Shown piece by piece: positions 1 through 8,050 of a stretch of DNA of 64,000 nt. The notes under the pieces are model-generated. The model was not told the origin of the DNA. It ran no database searches and worked only from the letters and a program-made list of their open reading frames with translations. Each line of letters opens with the position of its first letter. Position 1 is the stretch's first letter. Origin of the DNA: Acinetobacter sp. ANC 4470 (lineage in GTDB: Bacteria > Pseudomonadota > Gammaproteobacteria > Pseudomonadales > Moraxellaceae); NCBI RefSeq assembly GCF_002135335.1, contig NZ_NEGC01000005.1, positions 186,001 through 250,000 on the forward strand, in the 5' to 3' direction. The position numbers were made by a program, and so were the translations under genes.

Positions 1-259
1 GGGCAACATATTGAATACTCACCCCATTGTGTATTGGTGGGTAGCCACCATGTGGCGGACGTGATGGATAAGATGGTGTTGGACGACTCGGATAATGAGG
101 TCGATGTTGTGGGTAACTATTTTGCGGATAATGAGGTCGATGTTGATACTTACTGGTATCGACACCTTGATAATTTGACCAACGGTTTTCCGCTTGAGTT
201 GTTGCTGAAGCCCCAAGAAGCACCATGCCACCCAAAGCACAAAGAATTGCTACTTTCAT
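1..259 (-). CDS. small secreted Pro/His/Tyr-rich protein, 3' part cut by window edge
   Basis: I read this frame directly from the complement of 259 to 1. It stays open to the window edge, so the C-terminus is missing. The ATG at 259-257 has a GGAG ribosome binding site about 8 bases upstream. The N-terminus (MKVAILCALGGMVLLGASA, then TTQA) is a signal peptide with likely cleavage after residue 23. The mature part is low-complexity and rich in Pro, His, Tyr and Arg, with the heptamer QHRPHYP present twice (around residues 39-45 and 51-57), followed by SRPTPSYPSRPPHGGYPP. This suggests a small periplasmic or surface protein, possibly metal-binding through histidines, which is inference. I do not recognise the family. 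Two other open frames overlapping this stretch are shadows. Confidence 0.6.
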   Translation of the reverse strand, partial: MKVAILCALGGMVLLGASATTQAENRWSNYQGVDTSKYQHRPHYPQNSYPQHRPHYPSRPTPSYPSRPPHGGYPPIHNGVSIQYVA

Positions 260-380
260 AAAAGACTCCAAATATCATTAATTAAACTAATTCTAATCTC
301 TAGTTTAAGATAAATAATGGATAAAAAACCATCTAATGCAACGTTTTGTAAACTAAATATTTGAATCATTTCACACGTTC

Positions 381-890
381 ATGCAGCTAAGCTACGATGA
401 TGTTTATGCTAAGATATTCTTTTTTGTTACTGGATCAAGCAGAGTGTCTGATTTAAGTTTTGACCGCCTCCATCAATTCTTTTGTAAAGTGCCGAGTATA
501 CAAGAAGCATTGATTGATGCTTATGGTTCAGATGGTCAACATGCATGGTGGTTTAAATTTCAAATTAATCTAGAACACCCTCTGGCATGGCAAACCGTGC
601 AAGAATTGGGGCATGTGCTGAATTACATTTCAAAGAATGAACGTTTACCAACGCAGTTCCTACCTGTTTCACCACCCCCTTATATGAATGGTGAAGCAAA
701 AGACTTTTTAGCTTGGGTGATTCAGTGTAATCATCCAGACTTTTCACCCGATGTAGTTTGCGATTGGTTAGAAGCACGCTTACCACAACCCGTTGAAGAT
801 GAAAGTCAGTGGAAAATTAAAACTGACTTATCTGAACTCGATAAAATAAAAGATGCCGATTTGGATAAGTTAGTTCCACCGAATCGGTAA
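381..890 (+). CDS. conserved hypothetical protein, 169 aa
   Basis: A complete ATG-to-TAA frame with no signal peptide or membrane segment, so it is probably cytoplasmic. It is rich in aromatic residues (FFFV near the N-terminus, HAWWFKF around residue 55) and has a proline stretch PVSPPPY near residue 95. The acidic/lysine C-terminus ends at PPNR. I recognise no catalytic motif or family. It is followed directly by a strong intrinsic terminator at 892-918, which supports it as a real monocistronic gene. No convincing ribosome binding site precedes the ATG. It is flanked by the small secreted protein gene, transcribed divergently, and by a repeat element. Confidence 0.65.
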   Translation: MQLSYDDVYAKIFFFVTGSSRVSDLSFDRLHQFFCKVPSIQEALIDAYGSDGQHAWWFKFQINLEHPLAWQTVQELGHVLNYISKNERLPTQFLPVSPPPYMNGEAKDFLAWVIQCNHPDFSPDVVCDWLEARLPQPVEDESQWKIKTDLSELDKIKDADLDKLVPPNR

Positions 891-891
891 T

Positions 892-918
892 AAAAAAAGC
901 GCTTAATGCGCTTTTTTT
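892..918 (+). terminator. intrinsic terminator after the 169-aa hypothetical
   Basis: A7-GCGC-TTAAT-GCGC-T7. The GCGC stem is extended by the A and T runs, so it may act in both directions. It starts two bases after the TAA of the upstream gene. Confidence 0.8.
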
Positions 919-930
919 ATTGGCAACGCG

Positions 931-1017
931 CCTTCATCCCAGCCATTTCATCCCAGCCATCTTCCAAAGGCGGAAAGAGTTCCCTCTCCTTTCAGGAGAA
1001 GGCTGGGATGAGGGTGA
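931..1017. repeat. REP-like intergenic repeat element
   Basis: The 14-mer TTCATCCCAGCCAT occurs twice in tandem (933-946 and 947-960). Its core returns inverted as GGCTGGGATGA at 1001-1011. Between them is a small hairpin (TCTCCT / AGGAGA, about 985-999). The CCCTCTCCTTT...GGCTGGGATGAGGGTGA style resembles short interspersed repeats common in Acinetobacter and other gammaproteobacteria. It sits between the upstream terminator and the stop of the phospholipase-D-like gene. No ORF is credible here. Confidence 0.6.
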
Positions 1018-1018
1018 T

Positions 1019-2482
1019 TTAAAACGTCGATACCCCACTCCATTCCATAAAGCGGTAAATCGCGTATTTAAGTTTCGACTCATCCGCATACGTGCTGTAA
1101 TCAACACTCATATTTTTCCCCTCTAAGTTCGACCAAGCGGTATTAAAGTATTGATTGGCATCGATAAAGACCTGCGCTTGGGATGCCCCAACGACACGTA
1201 AATCAGTTTCCAAATTATAATTTTTGATGTTCCGTGCAGTGAAATTCGCTGAACCTAAAATCAGCTCGGAATGTTGTGCATTATGTTTCACAATCATTTT
1301 GCTATGGCACTGTTCACCTTGTGTCTTACACCAACGCACTGGCACACCCGCATCATTTAATTCAGATGCCACTTGTCTGTTAGGAATACCATTTTTTTGA
1401 CGGCCAAAAGCATCTTTATTCGGGTCAAGTAACACGCGAAGTTTCACACCACGCTGATGTGCGCTAATCAGGGCTTTTACAATATCTCGTTCAGATAAAT
1501 AGAACATGGCTAAATCAATTTGCTGTTGCGGCTTAGCCATTTCAATCAATCTGAGTGTTGCATCATAAATGGCTTTTTCAGTCAGCACCTGAACTTGAGG
1601 CAAAGACTGCTCTGCCTCAAACTCGCCCACAATCACCATCGGAATGTCACCTTTTGACATTCTACCCACAGCCTGTTCAGTCTTTAATACATCAATTGCG
1701 GTATTGCCCGAAACCACTAATGCCACATTGGAATGCCGTGAACTACCATCGTGCGGGTTAGCAGAAGTCACTAAAGTTTTCCAACCTTGAGCGGTATCCA
1801 CCACCAACGTTTTACGATGATTGGCTTTAAAGTTAAATAGGTTGAAATAACTACGCAAGGTAATTTTTTCTTGACCAAATGGATTAGGCAACCAGCCCTT
1901 TTCAAGATTATTGCCTGCATCTTGACAGCAGATATACCAAAAGCCTGACCAAAGTGGGTTGGGTGCGCGTAACGGTCTTAAATCCGTTTCAATTACATCA
2001 ATACCTGCTGCACGTAACTGACGGTAATGCTCTGGCGCAACACCACCATAAACTGAATTAATTGGGTCGGTAATTACCTTAATTTCAATATTCGGTTGTA
2101 CTCGGCGTTTTAAAATTAAAGCATCGGTGAGTTGCTGAGTAAGTGTACGGTGTACTACACTAGACTCTCCAACCTCTTTATTGAATAAGAACATATCCAG
2201 CACAATGGTGCTTTGTGCATCATCAATCATTTTTAACATTTCATCAAAAATATGATGCTCTTGTTGTTGTTTGCCCTGCGCATCAATATAAGTTTGATCC
2301 GCAATAAACGTCACCTCAGCATGGCGCAACTTACCCGTAAAATCCAAGCCCTCTGGTAAAGGTTTATAGGTATGATAAATTGCGGACGAGAGATAGCCCA
2401 AAGCCAACAAGCTGACCATTACGCTGACATAACGACGGCGTGACCAATTCAATTTTTGATGAATTCGTTGAAAAATACGCAT
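1019..2482 (-). CDS. membrane-anchored phospholipase D family protein
   Basis: A 487-aa protein with an N-terminal membrane anchor at about residues 18-38 and two PLD-type catalytic repeats. The first is a full HxKx4D motif (H222, K224, D229) followed by TSANPHDGS. The second has H393 and K395 but a His at position 400 where the Asp is normally found, followed by GSANFTARN. PLD-superfamily enzymes cleave or transfer phosphodiesters (phospholipids, cardiolipin or nucleic acid). The anchor predicts activity at the cytoplasmic membrane with the catalytic part in the periplasm. A cardiolipin-synthase-like or phospholipase role is inference. The ATG lies only a few bases downstream of the znuD terminator, so the promoter must sit close to or inside that hairpin, or expression depends on read-through. 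No strong ribosome binding site is visible. Confidence 0.8.
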   Translation of the reverse strand: MRIFQRIHQKLNWSRRRYVSVMVSLLALGYLSSAIYHTYKPLPEGLDFTGKLRHAEVTFIADQTYIDAQGKQQQEHHIFDEMLKMIDDAQSTIVLDMFLFNKEVGESSVVHRTLTQQLTDALILKRRVQPNIEIKVITDPINSVYGGVAPEHYRQLRAAGIDVIETDLRPLRAPNPLWSGFWYICCQDAGNNLEKGWLPNPFGQEKITLRSYFNLFNFKANHRKTLVVDTAQGWKTLVTSANPHDGSSRHSNVALVVSGNTAIDVLKTEQAVGRMSKGDIPMVIVGEFEAEQSLPQVQVLTEKAIYDATLRLIEMAKPQQQIDLAMFYLSERDIVKALISAHQRGVKLRVLLDPNKDAFGRQKNGIPNRQVASELNDAGVPVRWCKTQGEQCHSKMIVKHNAQHSELILGSANFTARNIKNYNLETDLRVVGASQAQVFIDANQYFNTAWSNLEGKNMSVDYSTYADESKLKYAIYRFMEWSGVSTF

Positions 2483-2485
2483 AAC

Positions 2486-2520
2486 AAAAAACCTAGTCCA
2501 ATCGTATCAGACTAGGTTTT
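2486..2520 (-). terminator. intrinsic terminator for znuD
   Basis: On the minus strand AAACCTAGTC, an 11-nt loop, GACTAGGTTTTTT. The perfect stem and T run lie downstream of the ZnuD stop and end just before the start codon of the PLD-family gene. Confidence 0.8.
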
Positions 2521-2561
2521 ATTGTTTTATTTTTCAAGAGGATTTCTGTGAAACCTGATTG

Positions 2562-2599
2562 AGAAATTTAATCCAATAACAGAAATTTAATCCAATAAC
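2562..2599. repeat. tandem duplication of a 19-mer
   Basis: AGAAATTTAATCCAATAAC is repeated exactly at 2562-2580 and 2581-2599, just after the znuD stop and before its terminator. It looks like a recent slippage duplication in non-coding DNA. Confidence 0.85.
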
Positions 2600-2607
2600 A
2601 ACATTAC

Positions 2608-4668
2608 TTAGAAACCAAACTCTAAACCAACTGTAAAGTTACGTCCCACTTGCGGAATATTCGATAGGAAGGAGGCATGCGAATACACTTGATTATCTAA
2701 CAGGTTGTTGGCTTTAAAATACACACGATAATCATTGTTTTTCGCGTATTGTCCTGCATAAAACACACCGACATTGACCATATTATAGCCATTGGTTTCA
2801 TGCTCATAACTGGCAATTTCATCCTGATTAAACACATGATAATACTCGGCCAGACCCGACCAATGGTCATCAAAACTGGCATTGATTTTCGTACCGACCC
2901 GACCTGCAGGAACGCGTGGTGCATTTTCACTATCAATTTTGCCACGGACATAATCACCGAACACACTCAGTTTGTACACATCGGTTAAAGCATACGATGC
3001 TTGCGCTTCTGCGCCATAAAATTTGGCTTTATCTTGGCTGTATTCAACCAGACGGAAATCTTTAAAATTATCTAGCGTTTGTGCATAAATGTAGTTATCG
3101 AACCAGTTGTGATAAACATGCACATGATAATCCAGCTTATCTTGCGCATAATGCAAACCAAGCTCTAGATTATTGGATTTTTCGGCACTTAAATTTTCAT
3201 TACCACGTTCATAAGTATTGGTCGCAAAATGCTTTCCATCTGCATAAAGCTCTTGTGCTAAAGGTAAACGCTCTTGATGCGAACCAACCAAAGACAATTT
3301 ATAACTCGGTGCAAATGCCCAATTCACAGCACCTGAATAAGAAAAACCATAATCGTCAAAATCTTTTTGATTAGAATCAATTTCAATTTTTTGCTGATCT
3401 AAACGTGCAGCCAATTCAACATGCACATCATCAAATTGTTTATGTTCTAAAGCAAAGAGACTCCATTTTTGTGTTTTACTTGGATTCAATAAAGACTCTT
3501 CACCCGTAATATCCAGTTTTTGCTGATTGTATTGCGTACCAATTACCCCTTCCCAATTGGCAATTGGCTGATGTACCAATTCTAAACGTGCATCATAACC
3601 CTGACTTTTAAAGGTGGTTGCAACCGTATTTTCTTCCAGTTCATCATGTTTATAGTCGGTATAACTGGCATGGGCACGTAATTTTTCAAAGCCTGCAAAT
3701 GGATCATTCAATTCAGTACGGAAATCATAGCGTTCCGATTTAAGATCGACCCAAGGGCCAGCGGCATGCTCGTGTTCATCATGGGTTGAATGGTCATGTT
3801 CATCTGTATGTCCATGGCCATCATCACTATCACAATGCAAATGATTGTCGTGTGGATGACATGATTCATATTCATGACTATGCCCAGGCAGACCATATTG
3901 ATCTTGGCGATTACTATAGGAAATTCCTGTAAATCCACGGTCATGAATCCAAGACAGTCCTACATTTACGGTTTCACCTTTGGCAAAGGTATTATCGACC
4001 CGACGTTCTTTTTCACCCTCATGAACATAATCAGGTGCAATATAACTGTTTGCATCGCGCTTCGAACCCTCTACACGTAGTGCAACTTGACTCCCTAAAG
4101 CAACGGTTGCACCTGCACTGGCTAATTTCTCATCACTGCCTGAGTTATAGCGCAATCCCACCTGACCGTCATAACCTTTTTCTGGCATTTGGGTGGGAAT
4201 TTTATTGTCCGTCACATTGACCAATCCACCCACTGTGCCTGCGCTATACAACAAGGTCGATGGGCCACGAATAATTTCCACTTGCTTGGCTAAAATCGGA
4301 TCTACAGTCACCGCATGGTCAGGAGATAATGTAGAAACATCGGCTGTTTCTGAGGCATGTTGTAATACTTTAACGCGCGGCCCATCTTGCCCACGAATCA
4401 CAGGTCGGCTAGAACCTGAACCATATTGGTTGGAATACACTCCCAGTTCATCTGCAAGTGCATCACCAATAGTTGCTCCACGTTCAGCCAAAGCCTGATG
4501 TTCTATAACATGATCTGCCACTGCAAAATCTGCAGCCGACTGAACCAAAGGGTGTGCTTGTAATTGGATGGTTTCTAATTGTTGATTTTTCGGATGATCT
4601 TCAGCAAAAACGACAGGCGTAATGACAGCAAAGATAGACAAGGTAATTAAATTCTTATGAAAGGACAT
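2608..4668 (-). CDS. znuD: TonB-dependent zinc receptor ZnuD
   Basis: An outer-membrane TonB-dependent receptor of 686 aa from the ATG at 4668 (the frame extends 12 bases further to a TTG). It has a signal peptide (MSFHKNLITLSIFAVITPVVFA), a plug domain with the VIRGQDGPRV and VEIIRGPSTLLY signatures, and a 22-strand-type barrel ending in the terminal Phe expected for outer membrane insertion. An extracellular loop around residues 258-303 is crowded with His, Asp and Cys (HPHDNHLHC, GHGHTDEHDHSTHDEHEH). That is the hallmark of ZnuD, which captures zinc and passes it through the outer membrane using TonB energy. The perfect Zur-type palindrome 30 bp upstream supports zinc repression. It is transcribed alone and terminated at 2486-2520. 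Heme uptake has been proposed for some ZnuD proteins, but the His loop favours zinc. Confidence 0.9.
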   Translation of the reverse strand: MSFHKNLITLSIFAVITPVVFAEDHPKNQQLETIQLQAHPLVQSAADFAVADHVIEHQALAERGATIGDALADELGVYSNQYGSGSSRPVIRGQDGPRVKVLQHASETADVSTLSPDHAVTVDPILAKQVEIIRGPSTLLYSAGTVGGLVNVTDNKIPTQMPEKGYDGQVGLRYNSGSDEKLASAGATVALGSQVALRVEGSKRDANSYIAPDYVHEGEKERRVDNTFAKGETVNVGLSWIHDRGFTGISYSNRQDQYGLPGHSHEYESCHPHDNHLHCDSDDGHGHTDEHDHSTHDEHEHAAGPWVDLKSERYDFRTELNDPFAGFEKLRAHASYTDYKHDELEENTVATTFKSQGYDARLELVHQPIANWEGVIGTQYNQQKLDITGEESLLNPSKTQKWSLFALEHKQFDDVHVELAARLDQQKIEIDSNQKDFDDYGFSYSGAVNWAFAPSYKLSLVGSHQERLPLAQELYADGKHFATNTYERGNENLSAEKSNNLELGLHYAQDKLDYHVHVYHNWFDNYIYAQTLDNFKDFRLVEYSQDKAKFYGAEAQASYALTDVYKLSVFGDYVRGKIDSENAPRVPAGRVGTKINASFDDHWSGLAEYYHVFNQDEIASYEHETNGYNMVNVGVFYAGQYAKNNDYRVYFKANNLLDNQVYSHASFLSNIPQVGRNFTVGLEFGF

Positions 4669-4697
4669 GTGCAGGCTCAAAGCGACAAAATCTGAAT

Positions 4698-4716
4698 AAT
4701 GTTATAATATAACATT
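4698..4716. promoter_or_regulatory. Zur-type operator (9-1-9 palindrome) upstream of znuD
   Basis: AATGTTATA-A-TATAACATT is a perfect 9-bp inverted repeat around one base. It matches the AT-rich palindromic style of Zur boxes described upstream of zinc-uptake genes in Acinetobacter (GAAATGTTATAxTATAACATTTC type). It lies between divergent znuD and the DUF4184 gene, 96 bp from the latter, so both could be affected. Confidence 0.8.
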
Positions 4717-4811
4717 TCATTTTTTTTGCAATAAAAAACATTTCTTTTAACTAGCTTCGGCTAGACTGTGTTTCCGCCATTAAATCATGATTGAATTTTA
4801 AAGACTTTTAG

Positions 4812-5576
4812 ATGCCTTTTACCTTATCACATGCTGTACTTGCACCGCCCATTTCTAAGTTAACAGGTCATGCACTGCCTGTTGCTGCACTTGCTATTGG
4901 TTGTATGGTGCCCGATTTAATTCGTTTGTTCATCAATGATCAAGCTGATAAAACGCATCTCTGGACATCAATTGTTCATCCTGACTTATGGATTGGCTTG
5001 GGCTTTTGTCTACTTTGGTATCTGCTCTACCGCCCTGTGATTTACCGTTTAAGCGGTATTCAGCACCCATTAAACCTTGAGAATTTCAAATCAACTGTTA
5101 AATTTTTAATTGCAGTCATTACAGCCGTACTTGTCGGCACAGCAACGCATATAATTTGGGATGGTTTAACCCATGTTGATTTCAGAACCTTTGCGTTTCA
5201 AGACTTTCTAAGTCAAAGCCTCACTTTGTTTAATCATCAATATCCTATGCATCGCATCTTACAAATTGGCAGTTCTATTGTGGTTTTGCCTATTTTGCTT
5301 TGGATGTGCATTCAATATTACCGACAACATCAGCAACATCACCCAATTAGTTCAAAAATTAAATGCTTTGCTGCCGTACTCTTACTGACTTCTTTCGTCG
5401 TTGGTTGCTTTTCTACTTGGGATTATGCGCGTTATTTTTCCACAGAAATCTGGCATGCAGATCTGTACTTTTTTATTGGTAAATCCATCAATGAGTTTAC
5501 TCAAGGGGCTTTATCCGTATTTACCTTAGGTAGTCTGTTGTTCTTGTTTTTTGATCGCAATCATCGACTTGGTTGA
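4812..5576 (+). CDS. DUF4184 family integral membrane protein
   Basis: A 254-aa protein starting MPFTLSHAVLAPPI, the opening typical of the DUF4184 family (compare metal-dependent membrane hydrolase-like families with early SHA and PD motifs). About six hydrophobic segments are visible: residues 20-36, 52-68, 90-110, 150-170, 185-205 and 235-250. Conserved His/Asp positions include S6-H7, MVPD near residue 35, H109 and W112-D113 (THIIWDGLTH). Function is unknown in the family. It is transcribed divergently from znuD across a shared 140-bp region with the Zur palindrome, so zinc regulation is possible but unproven. No clear terminator follows. Confidence 0.75.
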   Translation: MPFTLSHAVLAPPISKLTGHALPVAALAIGCMVPDLIRLFINDQADKTHLWTSIVHPDLWIGLGFCLLWYLLYRPVIYRLSGIQHPLNLENFKSTVKFLIAVITAVLVGTATHIIWDGLTHVDFRTFAFQDFLSQSLTLFNHQYPMHRILQIGSSIVVLPILLWMCIQYYRQHQQHHPISSKIKCFAAVLLLTSFVVGCFSTWDYARYFSTEIWHADLYFFIGKSINEFTQGALSVFTLGSLLFLFFDRNHRLG

Positions 5577-5738
5577 TGCACTAAAGTGAAATGATTCAGC
5601 AATTTTCAGTGATTTGACATTGTTTTTAGCTCTACTTCTTGTGACACCCTGCCCAAAGAGGCATAATTCAACATTCAAAGGCGGTACGCTGTTTACGTAT
5701 ACGCTTGCCTTAACCCATATAGTTGGATTTTTTACGCT

Positions 5739-7529
5739 ATGATGCGAACTCATTACTGCGGTACTTTAACCGAATCTCAAATTGACCAAACCGTTACATT
5801 ATGCGGTTGGGTACATCGTCGTCGTGACCACGGTGGTGTCATCTTCCTAGACATGCGTGACCGTGATGGTCTTGTGCAAGTGGTTATTGATCCAGATACT
5901 CCTGAAGCGTTTTCAACTGCTGATAAAGTGCGTTCTGAATTCGTACTCAAAATCACAGGTCGTGTACGTCGTCGTTATGAAGGCACAGAAAATGCCAATA
6001 TGGTGAGTGGTCAAATCGAAGTTCTAGCTAAGGACATCGAAGTTCTTGCTGCTTCTGAAACACCACCATTCCCATTGAATGATGAAAATACCAATATTTC
6101 TGAAGAAGTACGTTTGAAATATCGCTTCCTCGATATTCGTCGTCCTGAAATGCTTGATCGTTTACGTTTTCGTTCTAAGCTCACTAACCTTATTCGTAAT
6201 TATTTCGAAGAAAACGGTTTTTTAGACGTTGAAACACCAATTTTGACGCGTGCAACACCTGAAGGCGCACGTGACTATTTAGTGCCAAGTCGTGTATCTA
6301 ACGGTAGCTTCTATGCCCTTCCACAATCACCACAGTTGTTTAAACAATTGTTGATGGTCGGTGGTATTGACCGTTATTACCAAATCGCGAAATGTTTCCG
6401 TGACGAAGACTTACGCGCTGACCGTCAGCCAGAATTCACCCAGATCGACGTTGAAACATCGTTCATGAGTGACGATGACATCATGGATTTGATGGAAGTT
6501 TTAACCATTAAGATGTTCAAAGAACTTCTGAATGTTGACTTCGGAAAATTCCAACGTATGACTTATGCAGATGCAATGCGTGATTATGCATCTGACAAAC
6601 CAGATATGCGTATTCCTTTGAAATTGGTTGACGTTGCAGACATGATGCAAGACGTTGAGTTCAAAGTATTCGCAGGTCCAGCTAAAGACCCTAAAGGTCG
6701 TATTGTTGCACTTCGTGTACCGGGTGCAGGTTCATTACCACGTAGCCAAATTGATGAATATACTAAATTTGTCGGTATCTACGGTGCTAAAGGTTTGGCT
6801 TATATTAAAGTCAACGAACTTGAAAAAGGCATTGAAGGTCTTCAGTCTCCAATCGTTAAATTCATCGAGCCAATCGTGCTTGATTTGTTAAAACGTGTTG
6901 GTGCTGAAAATGGCGACATCGTATTCTTCGGTGCGGACAAAGCCAAAGTTGTGAATGATGCGATGGGTGCGTTACGTATCAAAGTCGGTCATGACATGAA
7001 ATTAGCAACTTGCGAATGGGCTCCACTTTGGGTGGTTGACTTCCCAATGTTTGAAGAAACTGATGATGGCAAATGGACTTCTGTACATCACCCATTCACG
7101 CTACCAAAATCAAGCGTTGAAGAAGTGAAGAACAATCCAGGTGCTGCGCTTTCAGTTGCTTATGACATGGTATTGAACGGTACTGAAGTTGGGGGCGGTT
7201 CTTTACGTATTTTTAATTTAGAAATGCAACAAGCGATCTTTGCCGCATTGGGTATTTCTGAAGAAGAAGCAGAAGAAAAATTCAGCTTCCTACTCAATGC
7301 ATTACGTTACGGTGCGCCTCCACACGGTGGTTTGGCATTCGGTCTTGACCGTCTAGTGATGCTCATGACAGGTGCTTCTTCGATTCGCGAAGTGATTGCA
7401 TTCCCGAAAACCAAGACTGCGGAATGTCCTTTAACTCAAGCACCTGCGCCAGTTGAAGCGAATCAGTTACGTGATTTGGGTATTCGCCTACGCGAAAAAC
7501 CCAAAGCTGAGGTTAAAGCAGAAGCTTAA
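5739..7529 (+). CDS. aspS: aspartyl-tRNA synthetase AspRS
   Basis: Class II aminoacyl-tRNA synthetase, 596 aa, charging tRNA-Asp in the cytoplasm. It has an N-terminal OB anticodon-binding domain ([20 protein letters not shown]), class II motif 2 ([18 protein letters not shown]), the bacterial GAD insertion domain in the middle, and motif 3 near the end ([13 protein letters not shown]). The length equals that of other bacterial AspRS. Two ATG codons are adjacent (5739 and 5742). Family members usually begin MRT, so 5742 is equally likely. A clear terminator follows at 7553. In Acinetobacter aspS marks one border of the LOS outer core locus, whose other border is ilvE. The same arrangement is seen here. 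Confidence 0.98.
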   Translation: MMRTHYCGTLTESQIDQTVTLCGWVHRRRDHGGVIFLDMRDRDGLVQVVIDPDTPEAFSTADKVRSEFVLKITGRVRRRYEGTENANMVSGQIEVLAKDIEVLAASETPPFPLNDENTNISEEVRLKYRFLDIRRPEMLDRLRFRSKLTNLIRNYFEENGFLDVETPILTRATPEGARDYLVPSRVSNGSFYALPQSPQLFKQLLMVGGIDRYYQIAKCFRDEDLRADRQPEFTQIDVETSFMSDDDIMDLMEVLTIKMFKELLNVDFGKFQRMTYADAMRDYASDKPDMRIPLKLVDVADMMQDVEFKVFAGPAKDPKGRIVALRVPGAGSLPRSQIDEYTKFVGIYGAKGLAYIKVNELEKGIEGLQSPIVKFIEPIVLDLLKRVGAENGDIVFFGADKAKVVNDAMGALRIKVGHDMKLATCEWAPLWVVDFPMFEETDDGKWTSVHHPFTLPKSSVEEVKNNPGAALSVAYDMVLNGTEVGGGSLRIFNLEMQQAIFAALGISEEEAEEKFSFLLNALRYGAPPHGGLAFGLDRLVMLMTGASSIREVIAFPKTKTAECPLTQAPAPVEANQLRDLGIRLREKPKAEVKAEA

Positions 7530-7552
7530 TCCTTTAAATTCAGTGCTAAAAG

Positions 7553-7576
7553 ACCCTGCCCATGCAGGGTTTTTTA
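7553..7576 (+). terminator. intrinsic terminator after aspS
   Basis: ACCCTGC-CCAT-GCAGGGT followed by a T run, 24 bases after the aspS stop. Confidence 0.85.
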
Positions 7577-7644
7577 TTGCATTGAGATCAGGTCTTGAGA
7601 ATGGCATAATAGCGACCTATTTTTCCATTGTTGTGAGCAACTTT

Positions 7645-7866
7645 ATGGCTATGCGTCCTGCTGTCCGCCGTCGTGCACTTGTAATCATTATATTTGCTAT
7701 AGCTCAATGGTTGTTTATGCGTTACATTTTAGCCAATGGTTTGTTTAATATTGATACTAATCAACGTATTCTTTATTTTTGTGTCAGTAGCTTAGGTGGT
7801 GCCTTACTCATTTTTGTGAGTTTAATTTATATGGTCTTAAAAGGTAATACCGACAAAGCTGAATAA
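7645..7866 (+). CDS. small two-helix inner membrane protein, 73 aa
   Basis: The reading frame is open from inside aspS, but the terminator at 7553 and the character of the protein place the true start at the ATG at 7645 (MAMRPAVRRRALV...). A short Arg-rich cytoplasmic head is followed by two predicted membrane helices (about residues 11-29 and 43-66) and a charged tail (KGNTDKAE). This fits the positive-inside rule with both ends in the cytoplasm. I do not recognise the family. It looks like a small conserved Acinetobacter membrane protein next to aspS. GTGAGC upstream is a weak ribosome binding site. Confidence 0.6.
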   Translation: MAMRPAVRRRALVIIIFAIAQWLFMRYILANGLFNIDTNQRILYFCVSSLGGALLIFVSLIYMVLKGNTDKAE

Positions 7867-8015
7867 CTTTTCTCTCTATCACCACTAGGTTGACCTCATC
7901 TTATTGCCTAGTGGTCGTACTTTATTTTGTTCTCAAGACTTTTGACCCCATTTTCTATACTTTAGAAATGGCGCAGCCGCATTCATGCGCTAAAATCTTT
8001 CCAGAATTATTCTTT

Positions 8016-8021
8016 TATAAT
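8016..8021 (+). promoter_or_regulatory. possible -10 element for the LOS acyltransferase gene
   Basis: A perfect TATAAT 30 bp before the ATG at 8051. No good -35 at 16-18 bp spacing, so only a candidate. Confidence 0.35.
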
Positions 8022-8050
8022 GATATTGGCCATAAATAAGTTGCGCTGTT

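Noticed and set aside
19..261. Two overlapping open frames at the left edge (minus from 240, plus from 34)
   Set aside because: The real frame on the minus strand starts at 259 with a signal peptide and a ribosome binding site. These are shadows of its repeats.
7453..7644. N-terminal extension of the small membrane protein into aspS
   Set aside because: It overlaps aspS and its terminator, so the start was set to the ATG at 7645.
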